A DNA stretch of 64,000 nucleotides. Source: Loigolactobacillus binensis (GTDB lineage Bacteria; Bacillota; Bacilli; Lactobacillales; Lactobacillaceae). A model generated the notes under the pieces. That model saw only the letters and a program-made list of their open reading frames with translations. It did not search any database and was not told where the DNA came from. Shown one piece after another: positions 44,281 to 54,815 of the stretch. Numbering within the stretch: position 1 is the first letter of the stretch; each line of letters opens with the position of its first letter. Position numbers and translations under genes: made by a program. The stretch covers positions 62,001 through 126,000 of the forward strand of contig NZ_BJDN01000004.1 in assembly GCF_005405165.1 (NCBI RefSeq). Direction: 5' to 3'.

Positions 44281-45397
44281 ATGGAATTAAGTGAAGGTAA
44301 ACATATTTTGGCCGAGGTAGCCGCTAAATTAGATCAATTTAGGGGGTCACTTTGACCTAGCTTCGTTGAAGGATAATATTGCCGAAAACGAAGCCGAAAT
44401 GGCGGAACCGGGTTTTTGGAATGATCAGGCTAAAGCACAAAAAGTGATCGATGCTACCAACGCCTTAAAGGCCAAATATGATTCATTTCAACAATTGCAA
44501 CAACAATATGATGATTTGACTGTTTCCGCTGAGTTATTGGCCGAAGAAAATGATCCGCAAATTGCCGCTGAATTTGCCATCGGGATCGAAACGTTACAAA
44601 AACAAATGCAGCAGTATGAGTTAGGTTTATTACTCAATGGACCCTATGATAGTCATAATGCGATCCTAGAAATCCATCCCGGTGCTGGTGGCACTGAATC
44701 CCAAGATTGGGGTGAAATGTTATTACGGATGTACATGCGCTGGGCTGAACAGCATCAATTTACCGTGGAAACGGTGGATTATCAAGCTGGTGAGGAGGCC
44801 GGTATCAAAAGCGTCACTTTGTTGATCAAGGGTCATAATGCCTATGGGTATTTACGTTCCGAGCGGGGCGTACATCGGTTAGTCCGGATCTCACCATTTG
44901 ATGCTGCTGGCCGGCGGCATACTTCATTTGCCTCGGTTGATGTGATGCCTGAGCTTGATGATACTGTCAATGTAGAGATCAATAACGATGATCTGCGGGT
45001 CGATGTTTATCGGGCCAGCGGTGCTGGTGGCCAGCACGTTAATAAAACTTCATCGGCTGTGCGGATCACTCATTTGCCGACGGGGATCGTTGCTGCTAGT
45101 CAGGCAGAGCGTTCACAGTTACAAAACCGGCAAACGGCGATGAATATGTTGCGGGCTAAATTATACCAACGCGAATTAGAAGAAAAAGAACGCCAGCGCG
45201 CCGAAATTCAGGGTGAACAGGCCGATATCGGTTGGGGTTCACAAATTCGTTCCTATGTTTTTCAGCCCTATACGATGATCAAAGATCACCGAACTAATTA
45301 TGAAACTGGTAATGGTCAGGCTGTTTTAGATGGCGATTTAGATCCATTTATTGATGCTTATCTTCAATTACAATTAAAGGCGGACAATTCGCGCTAA
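44281..45397 (+). CDS. prfB: Peptide chain release factor 2, with programmed +1 frameshift
   Basis: Reads 24 codons from ATG 44281 to CTT 44350-44352, meets the in-frame TGA at 44353-44355, and shifts +1 to GAC 44354. AGGGGG just upstream (44341-44346) is the internal stimulator. The joined product is about 371 aa. RF2 features: SPFDAAGRR for UGA/UAA recognition and GAGGQHVNK for peptide release. AGGAGG precedes the ATG. Release-factor shortage raises the frameshift, giving autoregulation. Confidence 0.96.
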
Positions 45398-45407
45398 GTT
45401 TATGCAC

Positions 45408-45452
45408 CAAGGGTTGTGACATAAGTCATTTATGTTGCAACCCTTGTTTATG
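45408..45452 (+). terminator. Terminator after prfB
   Basis: CAAGGGTTG pairs with CAACCCTTG, with ACATAA/TTATGT extending the stem. Confidence 0.8.
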
Positions 45453-45655
45453 TTTCCGAATAATAGCGTTGAAACAAGTTAAGCTAGCTTTCTCCGGCGA
45501 TCTAAGTGGGCACTCAAAAGGCCAAATTACGCGCTGGCTCTTTAGCAACAGATTATGAATATTTTTTTGTGATTAGGAATGCTATACTGAAACTAAATAA
45601 TAAACGTGCGTAAGGCAATTAATTTACGAACGTTATACTGAGAGGTTTTTACTGT

Positions 45656-46813
45656 ATGTTAATCGAGTTATTAATTAGTTTAGTGGCCCAACCGCTGTTA
45701 TGGTGTCTAGTTTTAGCCGGTTATTTAGTTAGCCGCCGGCGTATTCAGCGTGAACGGCAGACATTTCATATTGCCATTGATAGTCATTTAAATGAATTTA
45801 AGGCGTTTTTTATTTATGGCCTACCACTGGGGATCATTTTATCGGTGGTGACGCTTTTATTAAGTTTAAAGTTAGCTAGTGCTTGGTGGACACTTTACCA
45901 AATAATCGGTATTGTGTCAGCGGTACTGACCGTTAGTTTTGTTTGGCCAACGGCAATCGTTCTGGTGACCACCTTACTGGCAATTACTTTATTGCCAAAT
46001 AGTTGGCGTTTAGCAGTGCCACTGTTTACAACTCAGGCGGCAACTAATCGTGTGATTGCGGCGGTTTTATTTCTACTGCTGGCCGTTAGTGCGCTGGCAA
46101 GTGTGGGGTTACGGCAACGACTGGCACTTAAAAATCTGTCACCGCGGATTACTGAAAGCAATCGCGGTCGCCGAACTGGCTATTTTCAGGCGCAACAACT
46201 AGCGTTAGTACCGTTGGCCTTTTTTGTACCAGGTTCTAAGTTGACTAGTGGTTTATTTGCTTGGTCAACGGTTCAAGTGGCCGGTAATCAATATCATCTA
46301 GTCGTATTACCGTTATTGATCGGTTTTTTATTAACGGTTCGGCAACAATTACCAGCAATGCAGATCAAGCGGCAAAACCGCTGGCAACTGGTGACCGGCC
46401 TAATTTATTTGCTTAGTGCAGTAATTGTTTACCTGCGGCCCACGTTGTTTTTGCCAGTGTTAGTGGTTGCTGCAGTTGTTGCCGTTGGTGGTTGGTTAGG
46501 CGCTCGCCAAAATCGTGGCTCAGTTCATTACACGGAGCCTTTTAACGGGGTTATGGTGTTAGGCATTCAACCAGCTACTCCCGCCGCTAAAATGGACCTA
46601 GTGGCCGGCGATATTATTTTGGAATGCAATAATTTGGCGGTTCGCGATGAAGATTCATTTTACGCTGCGCGGATGACTGATCCAACGTATTGTCATTTAC
46701 GCGTTAAAACGATGACTGGCGATATTAAAATTACTGAATCCGCGATTTTTGCCGATGCCCCCCATAATTTAGGCGTTATGACTTTCCCGCAACAAGTGGC
46801 CACTGAGCAATAA
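45656..46813 (+). CDS. Polytopic membrane protein with C-terminal PDZ domain, MinJ-like
   Basis: 385 aa. About eight transmembrane helices (residues 1-285) are followed by a PDZ domain (GVMVLGIQPATPAAKMDLVA…GDIILECN). No protease residues are present. The layout is that of Bacillus MinJ, which bridges DivIVA and MinD, so a role in division-site topology is plausible. Upstream of phoP-phoR by 17 bp, so probably one transcript. Confidence 0.75.
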   Translation: MLIELLISLVAQPLLWCLVLAGYLVSRRRIQRERQTFHIAIDSHLNEFKAFFIYGLPLGIILSVVTLLLSLKLASAWWTLYQIIGIVSAVLTVSFVWPTAIVLVTTLLAITLLPNSWRLAVPLFTTQAATNRVIAAVLFLLLAVSALASVGLRQRLALKNLSPRITESNRGRRTGYFQAQQLALVPLAFFVPGSKLTSGLFAWSTVQVAGNQYHLVVLPLLIGFLLTVRQQLPAMQIKRQNRWQLVTGLIYLLSAVIVYLRPTLFLPVLVVAAVVAVGGWLGARQNRGSVHYTEPFNGVMVLGIQPATPAAKMDLVAGDIILECNNLAVRDEDSFYAARMTDPTYCHLRVKTMTGDIKITESAIFADAPHNLGVMTFPQQVATEQ

Positions 46814-46830
46814 TAAAGGAGTTAGGTTGG

Positions 46831-47532
46831 ATGAAGCGTGTACTGGTAGTCGATGATGAACCGTCAATTGTAACCTTACTGGCCTATAATTTGAAAAAAG
46901 AACATTATCAGGTCACTACAGCAAACGATGGCGTTAAGGCCCTGAATTTAGCTTTGACGACGGCGTTTGATTTTATTTTGTTGGATTTGATGTTACCGCA
47001 AATGGATGGTGTGGAAGTGACGCGTCGTTTGCGGCAGGAAAAGGTAACGACCCCGATCATCATGTTGACAGCAAAGGATGCCGAATTCGATAAAATCGTG
47101 GGCCTGGAAATTGGGGCCGATGATTACATGACGAAGCCGTTCAGTCCCCGGGAGGTAATCGCTCGAATGAAGGCGATTAGTCGACGTTTACAGCCGCTTG
47201 CGGGTACACCACCAGCAACGGTGATCAAAATTGGTACGCTACAAATTTTTCCTGCCGAGTATACGGCTTATCAGTCGGGACAGCTACTACAATTAACGCC
47301 ACGAGAATATGCGCTGCTACTTTATTTTGCGCAACGGCAAAAACGTGTACTCAGTCGTGAACAATTATTAAACGGCGTTTGGGGTTATGATTATGTTGGT
47401 GAAACGCGAATGGTCGATATTCAGGTCAGTCATTTACGCGATAAAATTGAACTTGATCCAAAACGGCCCCAATACTTGGTAACGGTGCGTGGTTTTGGTT
47501 ATAAGCTGGAGGAACCGCATGAAAAGAATTAG
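46831..47532 (+). CDS. phoP: Response regulator PhoP (OmpR family)
   Basis: 233 aa. Receiver domain with phospho-Asp in FILLDLMLPQMDG and Lys in MTKPF; C-terminal winged helix (TPREYALLLYF, about 155-230). It pairs with the kinase that overlaps its 3' end. The pst operon with a Pho box 2 kb downstream supports the phosphate-response assignment. Confidence 0.88.
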   Translation: MKRVLVVDDEPSIVTLLAYNLKKEHYQVTTANDGVKALNLALTTAFDFILLDLMLPQMDGVEVTRRLRQEKVTTPIIMLTAKDAEFDKIVGLEIGADDYMTKPFSPREVIARMKAISRRLQPLAGTPPATVIKIGTLQIFPAEYTAYQSGQLLQLTPREYALLLYFAQRQKRVLSREQLLNGVWGYDYVGETRMVDIQVSHLRDKIELDPKRPQYLVTVRGFGYKLEEPHEKN

Positions 47533-49246
47533 GCGGATCAGTTTATTACTTTTTGGGGTGATCACTGCTGGCTTGGTGGCGATCATTCTTTTTTTGAATC
47601 AGCGGTATATTACGGTGCAGCAAACTAGTTTGGCTCAGCAAGGACAATTATTTCAAACCCAAGTTTTGCCCCAAGTAACAACTAAACTGCCCCAAGCGGC
47701 CTTTCAGAAGTGGTCGCAGCAACAAAAGGTGCGGCTTGCGGTTTTTGATGCTCGTAATCAATTGATTTTTCCAGCGGCAGGTCCGCATGCTGATTTGATC
47801 GATAGTGTGAATGATTTTCAGAGTAAACTTGTTACCAATAAAAGTGAGCAGATTCGCATCAACGGACAGACACAAACCACTTTTTTGTTCCGGCATAAGC
47901 TGTGGACTTTTGTGTTATACACGCCACAACGCAATTTGTGGCAACCGTTTTGGCCCCAAGGCTTATTTTTATTGTTAGGTATTTTAGGGTTGAGTTGCTT
48001 AAGTGTGCTGATTTTTGTTGGTTACACACTTTGGGAGCGGCGATCATTACAACGCTTGCAGCAACAATTAGCGTTGGTTGGGTCAACACAAGCAACGCCG
48101 CCGGTTTTGTTGAAACCGACGGATCATTATTTTATTTTGGAGCGCGCGGTGACCCAAGTTGATCAGCAATTACAAGCACAAATGGCGTTGGCAGCAAATG
48201 AACAGAATAATTTTGAACGTTTTATTGATCATCTGACGATCGGCGTTTTGTTATTGGATGAAACGGGGAATGTGGTGGCCCACAATCCGGCTGCAGCCAC
48301 GATGTTGATGCAAAAATTGAGTAAGCACCCACATTCTTACCTTAACGACGTACATCAATTTGCTTTAAGTCGGTTGATCAAGCACACCTTACAGGATAAA
48401 AAAAATCAGCACGCGACGATTAAATTAGTTCAGACGCAGGTGCGTTATTTGGATGTTAACTCCGTTTGGATGAAATCGGCGAATGCGCACGCAACTTATC
48501 AAGTGGCCGTGTTGTTATACGATATTACGCCGGTTAAACAGATTCAGCAGATGCAACTGGATTTCGTCAGCAATGTTAGCCATGAGTTGAAAACGCCGGT
48601 CACTTCGATCAGTGGTTTTACGGAAACTTTACTGGCTGGCGCCCAAGATGAACCGGAAACGCGGCAAGAATTTTTGGAGATCATTGCGGCGGAAAGCAAA
48701 CGTTTGACAGCATTGATTCAAGATATTATCGCCTTGTCACGGGGACGACAGCAGCAAATACAGGTGACTACGGTTAATATTGCCCAAATGGTCCAAAATT
48801 TATTAGCACCGTTGCAGCAGCAAATCACTGCCAAGCAAGTGACCGTTCGCGTAGAAATTACGGCGGAGGCTCTAATACAAACTGATCGGCGCAAATTAGA
48901 ACAGATCATTAAAAATTTACTGATCAACGGCCTAGCATATAATCGGCAAGGTGGTCAGTTGACGATTGGGGCCCAACAAGTTGCTCAGCAATGGCGGCTT
49001 AGTTTTATTGATAATGGTTTAGGGATCGCTGCCGATGATCAGGAGCGAATTTTTGAGCGCTTTTATCGGGTGGACAAAGCACGCAGTCATCACCAGGGGG
49101 GAACTGGATTAGGTCTAGCCATTGTTAAAGAATTAGTGACAACTTTAGGTGGACAAATAAGTTTGAAAAGTCAATTAGGCGTTGGCAGCACGTTTACAGT
49201 AACCCTACCGGAAAAATTAAAGCATAGTGGTATTGAATCTATTTAG
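47519..49246 (+). CDS. phoR: Sensor histidine kinase PhoR
   Basis: 575 aa from ATG 47519, with GGAGG; it overlaps phoP by 14 bp. Two transmembrane helices flank an extracellular domain (about 32-150), followed by a PAS-like region (about 235-340), HisKA with FVSNVSHELKTPVTS, and an HATPase domain (NLLINGLAYN, DNGLGI, GGTGLGLAIVK). It phosphorylates PhoP in phosphate starvation. Confidence 0.9.
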   Translation: MKRIRRISLLLFGVITAGLVAIILFLNQRYITVQQTSLAQQGQLFQTQVLPQVTTKLPQAAFQKWSQQQKVRLAVFDARNQLIFPAAGPHADLIDSVNDFQSKLVTNKSEQIRINGQTQTTFLFRHKLWTFVLYTPQRNLWQPFWPQGLFLLLGILGLSCLSVLIFVGYTLWERRSLQRLQQQLALVGSTQATPPVLLKPTDHYFILERAVTQVDQQLQAQMALAANEQNNFERFIDHLTIGVLLLDETGNVVAHNPAAATMLMQKLSKHPHSYLNDVHQFALSRLIKHTLQDKKNQHATIKLVQTQVRYLDVNSVWMKSANAHATYQVAVLLYDITPVKQIQQMQLDFVSNVSHELKTPVTSISGFTETLLAGAQDEPETRQEFLEIIAAESKRLTALIQDIIALSRGRQQQIQVTTVNIAQMVQNLLAPLQQQITAKQVTVRVEITAEALIQTDRRKLEQIIKNLLINGLAYNRQGGQLTIGAQQVAQQWRLSFIDNGLGIAADDQERIFERFYRVDKARSHHQGGTGLGLAIVKELVTTLGGQISLKSQLGVGSTFTVTLPEKLKHSGIESI

Positions 49247-49258
49247 TAGGCAATGCCT

Positions 49259-49309
49259 TAAAAAATAATCAGCGGCCAGGACTTTTGTTCTGGCCGCTGA
49301 TTATTTTTA
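49259..49309. terminator. Terminator after phoR
   Basis: AAAAATAATCAGCGGCCAG is the exact reverse complement of CTGGCCGCTGATTATTTTT; symmetric A and T runs. Confidence 0.92.
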
Positions 49310-49515
49310 CTGACCGTTACGCTAGAATGTAAATTCAAAACTGATTTTTGGCATATTTTCTATTTTTGCTCCGCCTAAATCCAAGCATCAATGAGGAATT
49401 TTTGGAGGTCCGCATGCTATTATTGGATTGAGCTCCTGACAATAGTGAGCGTATTTATTTTGAATTCGACTGTAAGCGTTTCATATAGAAGATCACTGCT
49501 TTTTATGACGGATAA

Positions 49516-49554
49516 TTTACACTATTTTTACAAAAGAAGGCATTAGATTTTACG
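49516..49554 (+). promoter_or_regulatory. Pho box of the pst operon
   Basis: TTTACA at 49516-49521 and again at 49527-49532 (5-nt gap, 11-bp period), with TTTACG at 49549-49554, two helical turns further. This is the PhoP direct-repeat pattern. TATGCT at 49564-49569 is a possible -10. The rest of the 49310-49515 stretch holds no gene. Confidence 0.75.
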
Positions 49555-49600
49555 TTAGTCTTTTATGCTTAAAGGGAATTGAAATAATGGGGGTTTTGCT

Positions 49601-50464
49601 GTGAAGAAGCGTATCCTACTAATCGCCGTATTACTGCTAGGTTTATTGCCGTTAACGGCGTGTCAAAGTTCAGGCAATCATGGTGAATCGATCACTATTG
49701 TTGGTTCAACTGCATTACAACCTTTGGTGGAAGCAGCAGGTGAACAATATGGTAGTGAACATTTTGGTAAATTTATTAACGTGCAGGGTGGTGGCTCGGG
49801 AACGGGCTTGAGTCAAATTCAAGAAGGGGCCGTTGCGATCGGTAATTCAGATGTTTACGCTGAGGAAAAAAGCGGGATTAATGAAAAAAAATTAGTTGAT
49901 CACCGGGTAGCAGTGGTCGGCATTACGCCGGTCATCAATAAACAAGTCAAAGTCAAGAACTTAAGCTTTGCCCAATTAAAGGCAATTTTCACCGGTCAAG
50001 TAACTAATTGGCGAGAAGTTGGGGGCCCCAATTTACCAATCGTCATTGTTAATCGCTCACAAGGTAGTGGCACACGGGTTACTTTTGAAAAATGGGTCCT
50101 TCGCGGGGCCCCAGCAAAACAAGCACAAGAGCAGGAATCTACGGGGATGGTACGCCAGATCGTGGCAACAACACCAGGTGCGATCAGCTATATGGCCTTC
50201 TCTTACGTGGATAAAACGATCGCCACGGTTAACGTTGCGGGCGTAGCGCCTACCGTTAAAAATGTGACGACCAATCGTTGGCAAATTTGGTCCTATGAGC
50301 ACATGTATACTAAAGGACAACCTAAAGGATTGACTAAAGATTTTATTGCTTATATTTTTAGCAATAAAATTCAGGAAAAAATGTTGCCTAAGCTAGGTTA
50401 TATTCCGGTGAGCCGGATGCAGATCCAACGTGATCTGAACGGTAAAGTGACGCCAGTTAATTAG
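49601..50464 (+). CDS. pstS: Phosphate ABC transporter, substrate-binding lipoprotein
   Basis: 287 aa from GTG with GGGGG upstream. Lipobox LTAC (Cys21) after a hydrophobic signal. Phosphate-binding loops: GSTALQPL, GGGSGTGLSQI, SQGSGTR. Lipid-anchored receptor that delivers Pi to PstCA. First gene of the pst operon. Confidence 0.95.
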   Translation: MKKRILLIAVLLLGLLPLTACQSSGNHGESITIVGSTALQPLVEAAGEQYGSEHFGKFINVQGGGSGTGLSQIQEGAVAIGNSDVYAEEKSGINEKKLVDHRVAVVGITPVINKQVKVKNLSFAQLKAIFTGQVTNWREVGGPNLPIVIVNRSQGSGTRVTFEKWVLRGAPAKQAQEQESTGMVRQIVATTPGAISYMAFSYVDKTIATVNVAGVAPTVKNVTTNRWQIWSYEHMYTKGQPKGLTKDFIAYIFSNKIQEKMLPKLGYIPVSRMQIQRDLNGKVTPVN

Positions 50465-50570
50465 TTGAAGCCAGCCTTCTTGCGGCCAAAAAGGTGTTTG
50501 GCAGACGTATTGTCTGTAGGCCGCATCAAGAAACTAGTATTAATTATGGGAGATAAAGGAGGTTGCGCAC

Positions 50571-51494
50571 ATGGATCCAATTCGGGAAAGTCTATTGAAA
50601 AAGTCCCATCAAGCTAAGTTAGAACGTCGCGGGCGGCTACTTGGTTTATTTTGTATCAGTTTGATCGTCGTTGTTGTTGCTGCTATTTTTTACTTTGTGG
50701 CGTCACGGGGGTTAGCAACTTTTTATCATGACAAAATTAATTTATGGGATTTTTTGACTAAACAAGCCTGGAATCCGGGCACTAAAGATAGCCATGGGAT
50801 TCCTGAAGTTGGGGCACTTCCAATGATCGTGGGTTCTTTTTTGGTCACGATCTTCGCTGCATTGGTGGCAACGCCATTTGCAATTGGGGCGGCCATTTTT
50901 ATGACTGAAATTTCACCACGACGGGGAATGCAGATTCTAAAGCCGGTAACGGAACTATTAGTCGGAATTCCTTCCGTGGTTTATGGGTTCATTGGTTTGA
51001 CGGTGGTGGTGCCTGTTATCCGTTATTTATTTGGCGGGACAGGTTTCGGAATCCTGGCCGGAACTTTTGTCTTGTTCGTCATGATCCTACCAACCGTGAC
51101 CTCTATGAGTGTTGATGCTTTGCGGGCTGTACCACGGCACTATCGGGAAGCGTCACTGGCTTTAGGTGCAACGCGCTGGCAAACTATTTATAAAGTAGTG
51201 CTGCGCAGTTCTTTGCCAGGGTTACTGACGGCAATTGTTTTCGGGATGGCCCGGGCCTTTGGCGAAGCTTTAGCGGTTCAGATGGTGATCGGTAATGCTG
51301 CCTTATTGCCACACAATCTGGTTTCGCCAGCATCCACATTGACAAGTATTTTAACAATGGGGATCGGTAATACGATCATGGGTTCACTTGAAAATAATGC
51401 GTTGTGGTCGTTGGCCTTGATCTTACTGTTGATGTCGCTGGTCTTTAATCTACTGATCCGCTTGATCGGTCGGAAAGGAGCGCTGAAGCCATGA
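50571..51494 (+). CDS. pstC: Phosphate ABC transporter permease PstC
   Basis: 307 aa, about six transmembrane helices. The EAA-type loop is EASLALGATRWQTIYKVVL. AAAGGAGG precedes ATG; it overlaps pstA by 4 bp. Confidence 0.94.
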   Translation: MDPIRESLLKKSHQAKLERRGRLLGLFCISLIVVVVAAIFYFVASRGLATFYHDKINLWDFLTKQAWNPGTKDSHGIPEVGALPMIVGSFLVTIFAALVATPFAIGAAIFMTEISPRRGMQILKPVTELLVGIPSVVYGFIGLTVVVPVIRYLFGGTGFGILAGTFVLFVMILPTVTSMSVDALRAVPRHYREASLALGATRWQTIYKVVLRSSLPGLLTAIVFGMARAFGEALAVQMVIGNAALLPHNLVSPASTLTSILTMGIGNTIMGSLENNALWSLALILLLMSLVFNLLIRLIGRKGALKP

Positions 51495-52390
51495 AGGTAA
51501 AGCGACAAGATAAAGTAGCAACGGTCATTTTATATTTGATCGCAGGTACCATTATTTTAGTATTAGCCTCATTATTAGCCTTTATTTTGATTCAAGGTTT
51601 GCCTCACGTTACGTGGCATTTCCTAACGACGCCAGCGCGTTCTTTTGAGGCCGGCGGCGGGATCGGTATTCAGTTATTTAATTCCTTTTATTTATTGGTG
51701 TTAGCGATGGTGATCTCAGTGCCGTTGTCCTTAGGTGCCGGCATTTATTTATCGGAATATGCCAAGAAGAATTGGTTGACGTCATTGATTCGAACCGCAA
51801 TCGAAATTCTCAGTTCCTTGCCTTCAGTGGTGGTTGGTTTATTCGGTTTCTTGATTTTCGTGATTCAATTCAAATTTGGTTTCTCGATTTTATCTGGAGC
51901 GTTGGTGCTGACGGTGTTTAATTTACCGTTGTTAACGAGAAACGTCGAAGAATCCTTGGCTAGTATTTCTAGTATGCAACGCGAAGCGGGTCTAGCCTTA
52001 GGGTTGTCGCGCTGGGAAACAGTTACCCGGATCATTGTTCCTGAAGCATTACCGGGAATTACTACGGGCATGATTCTAGGTGCCGGTCGTGTTTTCGGCG
52101 AAGCAGCCGCGTTAATCTATACTGCTGGCCAAAGCGCGCCGGCGTTAGATTTCACCAATTGGAATCCGTTCTATATTGCCAGTCCGTTGAACCCGCTGCG
52201 TCCTGCAGAAACTTTGGCGGTGCATATTTGGAAGATCAATTCTGAAGGGATCATGCCGGATGCGGTGGCAGTGTCGGCCGGCGCGTCCGCTGTGTTGATC
52301 ATTGCGGTCTTAGTTTTTAATTTAAGTGCACGCTGGTTTGGCCAGCATTTATATCAAAAAATGACCGGTTCCGGTAAGAAGGGGGCTTAA
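51491..52390 (+). CDS. pstA: Phosphate ABC transporter permease PstA
   Basis: 299 aa, about six transmembrane helices, EAA loop REAGLALGLSRWETVTRIIVPEAL region. It forms the channel with PstC and is followed directly by the two ATPase genes. Confidence 0.94.
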   Translation: MKVKRQDKVATVILYLIAGTIILVLASLLAFILIQGLPHVTWHFLTTPARSFEAGGGIGIQLFNSFYLLVLAMVISVPLSLGAGIYLSEYAKKNWLTSLIRTAIEILSSLPSVVVGLFGFLIFVIQFKFGFSILSGALVLTVFNLPLLTRNVEESLASISSMQREAGLALGLSRWETVTRIIVPEALPGITTGMILGAGRVFGEAAALIYTAGQSAPALDFTNWNPFYIASPLNPLRPAETLAVHIWKINSEGIMPDAVAVSAGASAVLIIAVLVFNLSARWFGQHLYQKMTGSGKKGA

Positions 52391-52391
52391 C

Positions 52392-53201
52392 ATGAAAACC
52401 TATGATTTAACCAAAACGGCAATTAAAACTTTTATTCCAGCTGAGCAAGAAATTGCACTGAGTACTGAAGATCTTCACGTTTTTTATGGCCTTCATGAGC
52501 AGATCAAAGGCGTCTCATTACAGTTTCCCCGGTATAAAATTTCTGCGGTTATCGGCTCTTCCGGTTCAGGTAAATCAACTTATTTACGCTCATTAAATCG
52601 AATGAATGATGAGATCCAAACAGCGCGGGTCACCGGCAAAATTATGTATCGTGGTCTGGATATCAACCAAAATAATATTGATGTTTTTGAAATGCGAAAA
52701 CACATTGGCATGGTTTTTCAGCGGCCCAATCCTTTTGCTAAATCGATTTATGATAATATCGTTTTTGCTCCCCAACGTCACGGAATAAAAAATAAACAGG
52801 TTTTGGATGAGTTGGTTGAAACTACCTTGCAACAAGCCGGTTTATGGAATGAAGTTAAGGATACTTTGCATAAAAGCGCGCTAGCTTTGTCTGGTGGCCA
52901 ACAACAACGCTTGTGTATTGCCCGTGCGATCGCGTTGAAGCCGGATATTCTGTTATTGGATGAACCGGCTAGTGCGTTGGATCCGATCTCCACCAGTGTA
53001 GTCGAGGATACTTTAGCGCAATTAAAAGCACAGTACACGATTATTATTGTGACGCATAATATGCAGCAAGCTGCGCGCGTTAGTGATTATACAGCCTTTT
53101 TTCACCAAGGGGTTGCGTTGGAATATGCGGAAACAAACCAGATTTTTACCCAGCCGGCCATTCAGGCTACTGACGACTATGTATCAGGACATTTTGGTTG
53201 A
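52392..53201 (+). CDS. pstB: Phosphate ABC transporter ATPase PstB, first copy
   Basis: 269 aa. Walker A GSSGSGKST, signature [14 protein letters not shown], Walker B ILLLDEPASALDP. It has an N-terminal extension of about 20 residues compared with the second copy. Tandem pstB genes are usual in Firmicutes. Confidence 0.95.
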   Translation: MKTYDLTKTAIKTFIPAEQEIALSTEDLHVFYGLHEQIKGVSLQFPRYKISAVIGSSGSGKSTYLRSLNRMNDEIQTARVTGKIMYRGLDINQNNIDVFEMRKHIGMVFQRPNPFAKSIYDNIVFAPQRHGIKNKQVLDELVETTLQQAGLWNEVKDTLHKSALALSGGQQQRLCIARAIALKPDILLLDEPASALDPISTSVVEDTLAQLKAQYTIIIVTHNMQQAARVSDYTAFFHQGVALEYAETNQIFTQPAIQATDDYVSGHFG

Positions 53202-53237
53202 TAACGTTTGGCTTGGTTGAGAAAAGGAGTAGCAGCG

Positions 53238-53996
53238 ATGGCAGAAAAAATTATTACCAGTCAGGATGTTCACCTTTATTATGGGGAACATGAAGCTTTG
53301 AAAGGGATTGACCTTGATTTTACGGCCCACGAAATTACCGCATTGATCGGGCCTTCTGGTTCCGGCAAATCGACTTATTTGCGTTTACTGAATCGTATGA
53401 ATGATCTGCTCCCCAATATTCGGATCACCGGGGATATTCGGCTGCATGGACAAGATATTTATGCACCGGAAACCGACGTGGTCCAATTACGCAAGGAAGT
53501 CGGCATGGTATTTCAACAGCCGAATCCCTTTCCGTTTTCGATTTATGAAAATGTGATCTATGGGTTACGCTTAGCTGGTGAGAAAAATAAAACGGTATTG
53601 GATGAGGCAGTGGAAAGCAGTCTGCAAGCTGCTGCAGTTTGGGAGGAAACCAAGGATGTGCTTCATCAAAGTGCATTGTCTTTATCTGGCGGACAGCAAC
53701 AACGGGTTTGTATTGCCCGTGTTTTAGCGGTTAAACCAGCCGTAATTTTGTTAGATGAACCGACCAGTGCATTGGATCCAATTTCCAGTAGTAAAATCGA
53801 ACAGATGCTGGTAAATTTAAAGAATGATTACACGATCATTATGGTCACGCACAACATGCAGCAGGCTGCCCGGTCATCAGATCGCACTGCCTTTTTTCTC
53901 GATGGGCAGTTAATTGAGTTTAATGCGACGGCTAAGTTTTTTACAGCACCGGCGCATAAGGAAAGTGAAGATTATATTTCCGGTCGTTTTGGTTAA
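53238..53996 (+). CDS. pstB: Phosphate ABC transporter ATPase PstB, second copy
   Basis: 252 aa from ATG 53238 behind AAAAGGAG. Walker [10 protein letters not shown], signature [14 protein letters not shown], Walker [14 protein letters not shown]. Clearly paralogous to the gene before it but diverged, so an old duplication rather than a recent one. Confidence 0.95.
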   Translation: MAEKIITSQDVHLYYGEHEALKGIDLDFTAHEITALIGPSGSGKSTYLRLLNRMNDLLPNIRITGDIRLHGQDIYAPETDVVQLRKEVGMVFQQPNPFPFSIYENVIYGLRLAGEKNKTVLDEAVESSLQAAAVWEETKDVLHQSALSLSGGQQQRVCIARVLAVKPAVILLDEPTSALDPISSSKIEQMLVNLKNDYTIIMVTHNMQQAARSSDRTAFFLDGQLIEFNATAKFFTAPAHKESEDYISGRFG

Positions 53997-54048
53997 TATT
54001 GTTTAGGCCGTGACGATCATAAATTTAGTTTAAAGAGGGGGTAACGCC

Positions 54049-54723
54049 ATGCGCGAAATATTTAGTGAAGAACTGAAGAATTTGCACGTCCGCTTCTCCG
54101 AAATGGGGATGTTAGTCAACGAAGCCGTCTACAATTCGGTGAAGGCCTTTGTCAATCACGATCGGGAACTAGCGCTAGAAGTGATACAAAATGATGAGGC
54201 CATCAATGAGCGCGAAGTTGATATTGAAAAGCGCAGTTTCGAAATGATCGCCTTGCAGCAGCCAGTGACTAGTGATCTGCGGCGAATCGTAACGATCATG
54301 AAAGCGAGTAGCGACTTAGAACGAATGGGCGATCACGCCGTCAGTATTGCCAAGTCAACGATTCGAGTCAAAGGCAAGACCCGGGTTCCTGAAATTGAAG
54401 AAGATATTGCTAATATGGCGGATATTGTAAAGCAAATGGTGGAAGCAGTGCTGAAGGCTTATGTGCAGAAAAATGATCAACAGGCCCGTAAAATTGCCCA
54501 GCAGGATCAGCAAGTTAACGCGGCTTTTCAAACGATTTATGATAAATGTATTGCTGAAATGCAACGTGATCCACAAACGGTGATCGGCAGTACCGATTAT
54601 TTATTAGTGGGCACCTATCTAGAACGTGTTGGCGATTACGTTACCAATATTTGTGAGTGGATCGTTTATTTAAACACAAATAAGTTGATTGAATTAAATA
54701 CAAATAATCAAGAAAAGATGTAA
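54049..54723 (+). CDS. phoU: Phosphate transport regulator PhoU
   Basis: 224 aa, two repeats of a three-helix bundle with the metal-binding E/DxxxD motifs (RMGDHAVSIA, RVGDYVTNIC). It restrains PstSCAB and PhoR when phosphate is ample. Last gene of the operon. Confidence 0.94.
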   Translation: MREIFSEELKNLHVRFSEMGMLVNEAVYNSVKAFVNHDRELALEVIQNDEAINEREVDIEKRSFEMIALQQPVTSDLRRIVTIMKASSDLERMGDHAVSIAKSTIRVKGKTRVPEIEEDIANMADIVKQMVEAVLKAYVQKNDQQARKIAQQDQQVNAAFQTIYDKCIAEMQRDPQTVIGSTDYLLVGTYLERVGDYVTNICEWIVYLNTNKLIELNTNNQEKM

Positions 54724-54764
54724 GGTGTACCTTTAGTAAATTTTAAATTAATAGCTAACAAATA

Positions 54765-54815
54765 AAACGTCGGTGAACAATAGGCCATTGCCTACTGCTT
54801 TCACCGGCGTTTTGT
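54765..54815. terminator. Terminator of the pst operon
   Basis: AAAACGTCGGTGAA pairs with TTCACCGGCGTTTT, with an inner TAGGC/GCCTA stem. Confidence 0.88.

Noticed and set aside
44281..44365. prfB as a frameshifted pseudogene
   Set aside because: AGGGGG, CTT TGA C and the restored +1 frame are the conserved RF2 programmed frameshift.
52392..53996. Recent tandem duplication of pstB
   Set aside because: The two copies differ throughout and have different N-termini; paired pstB genes are normal in Firmicutes.
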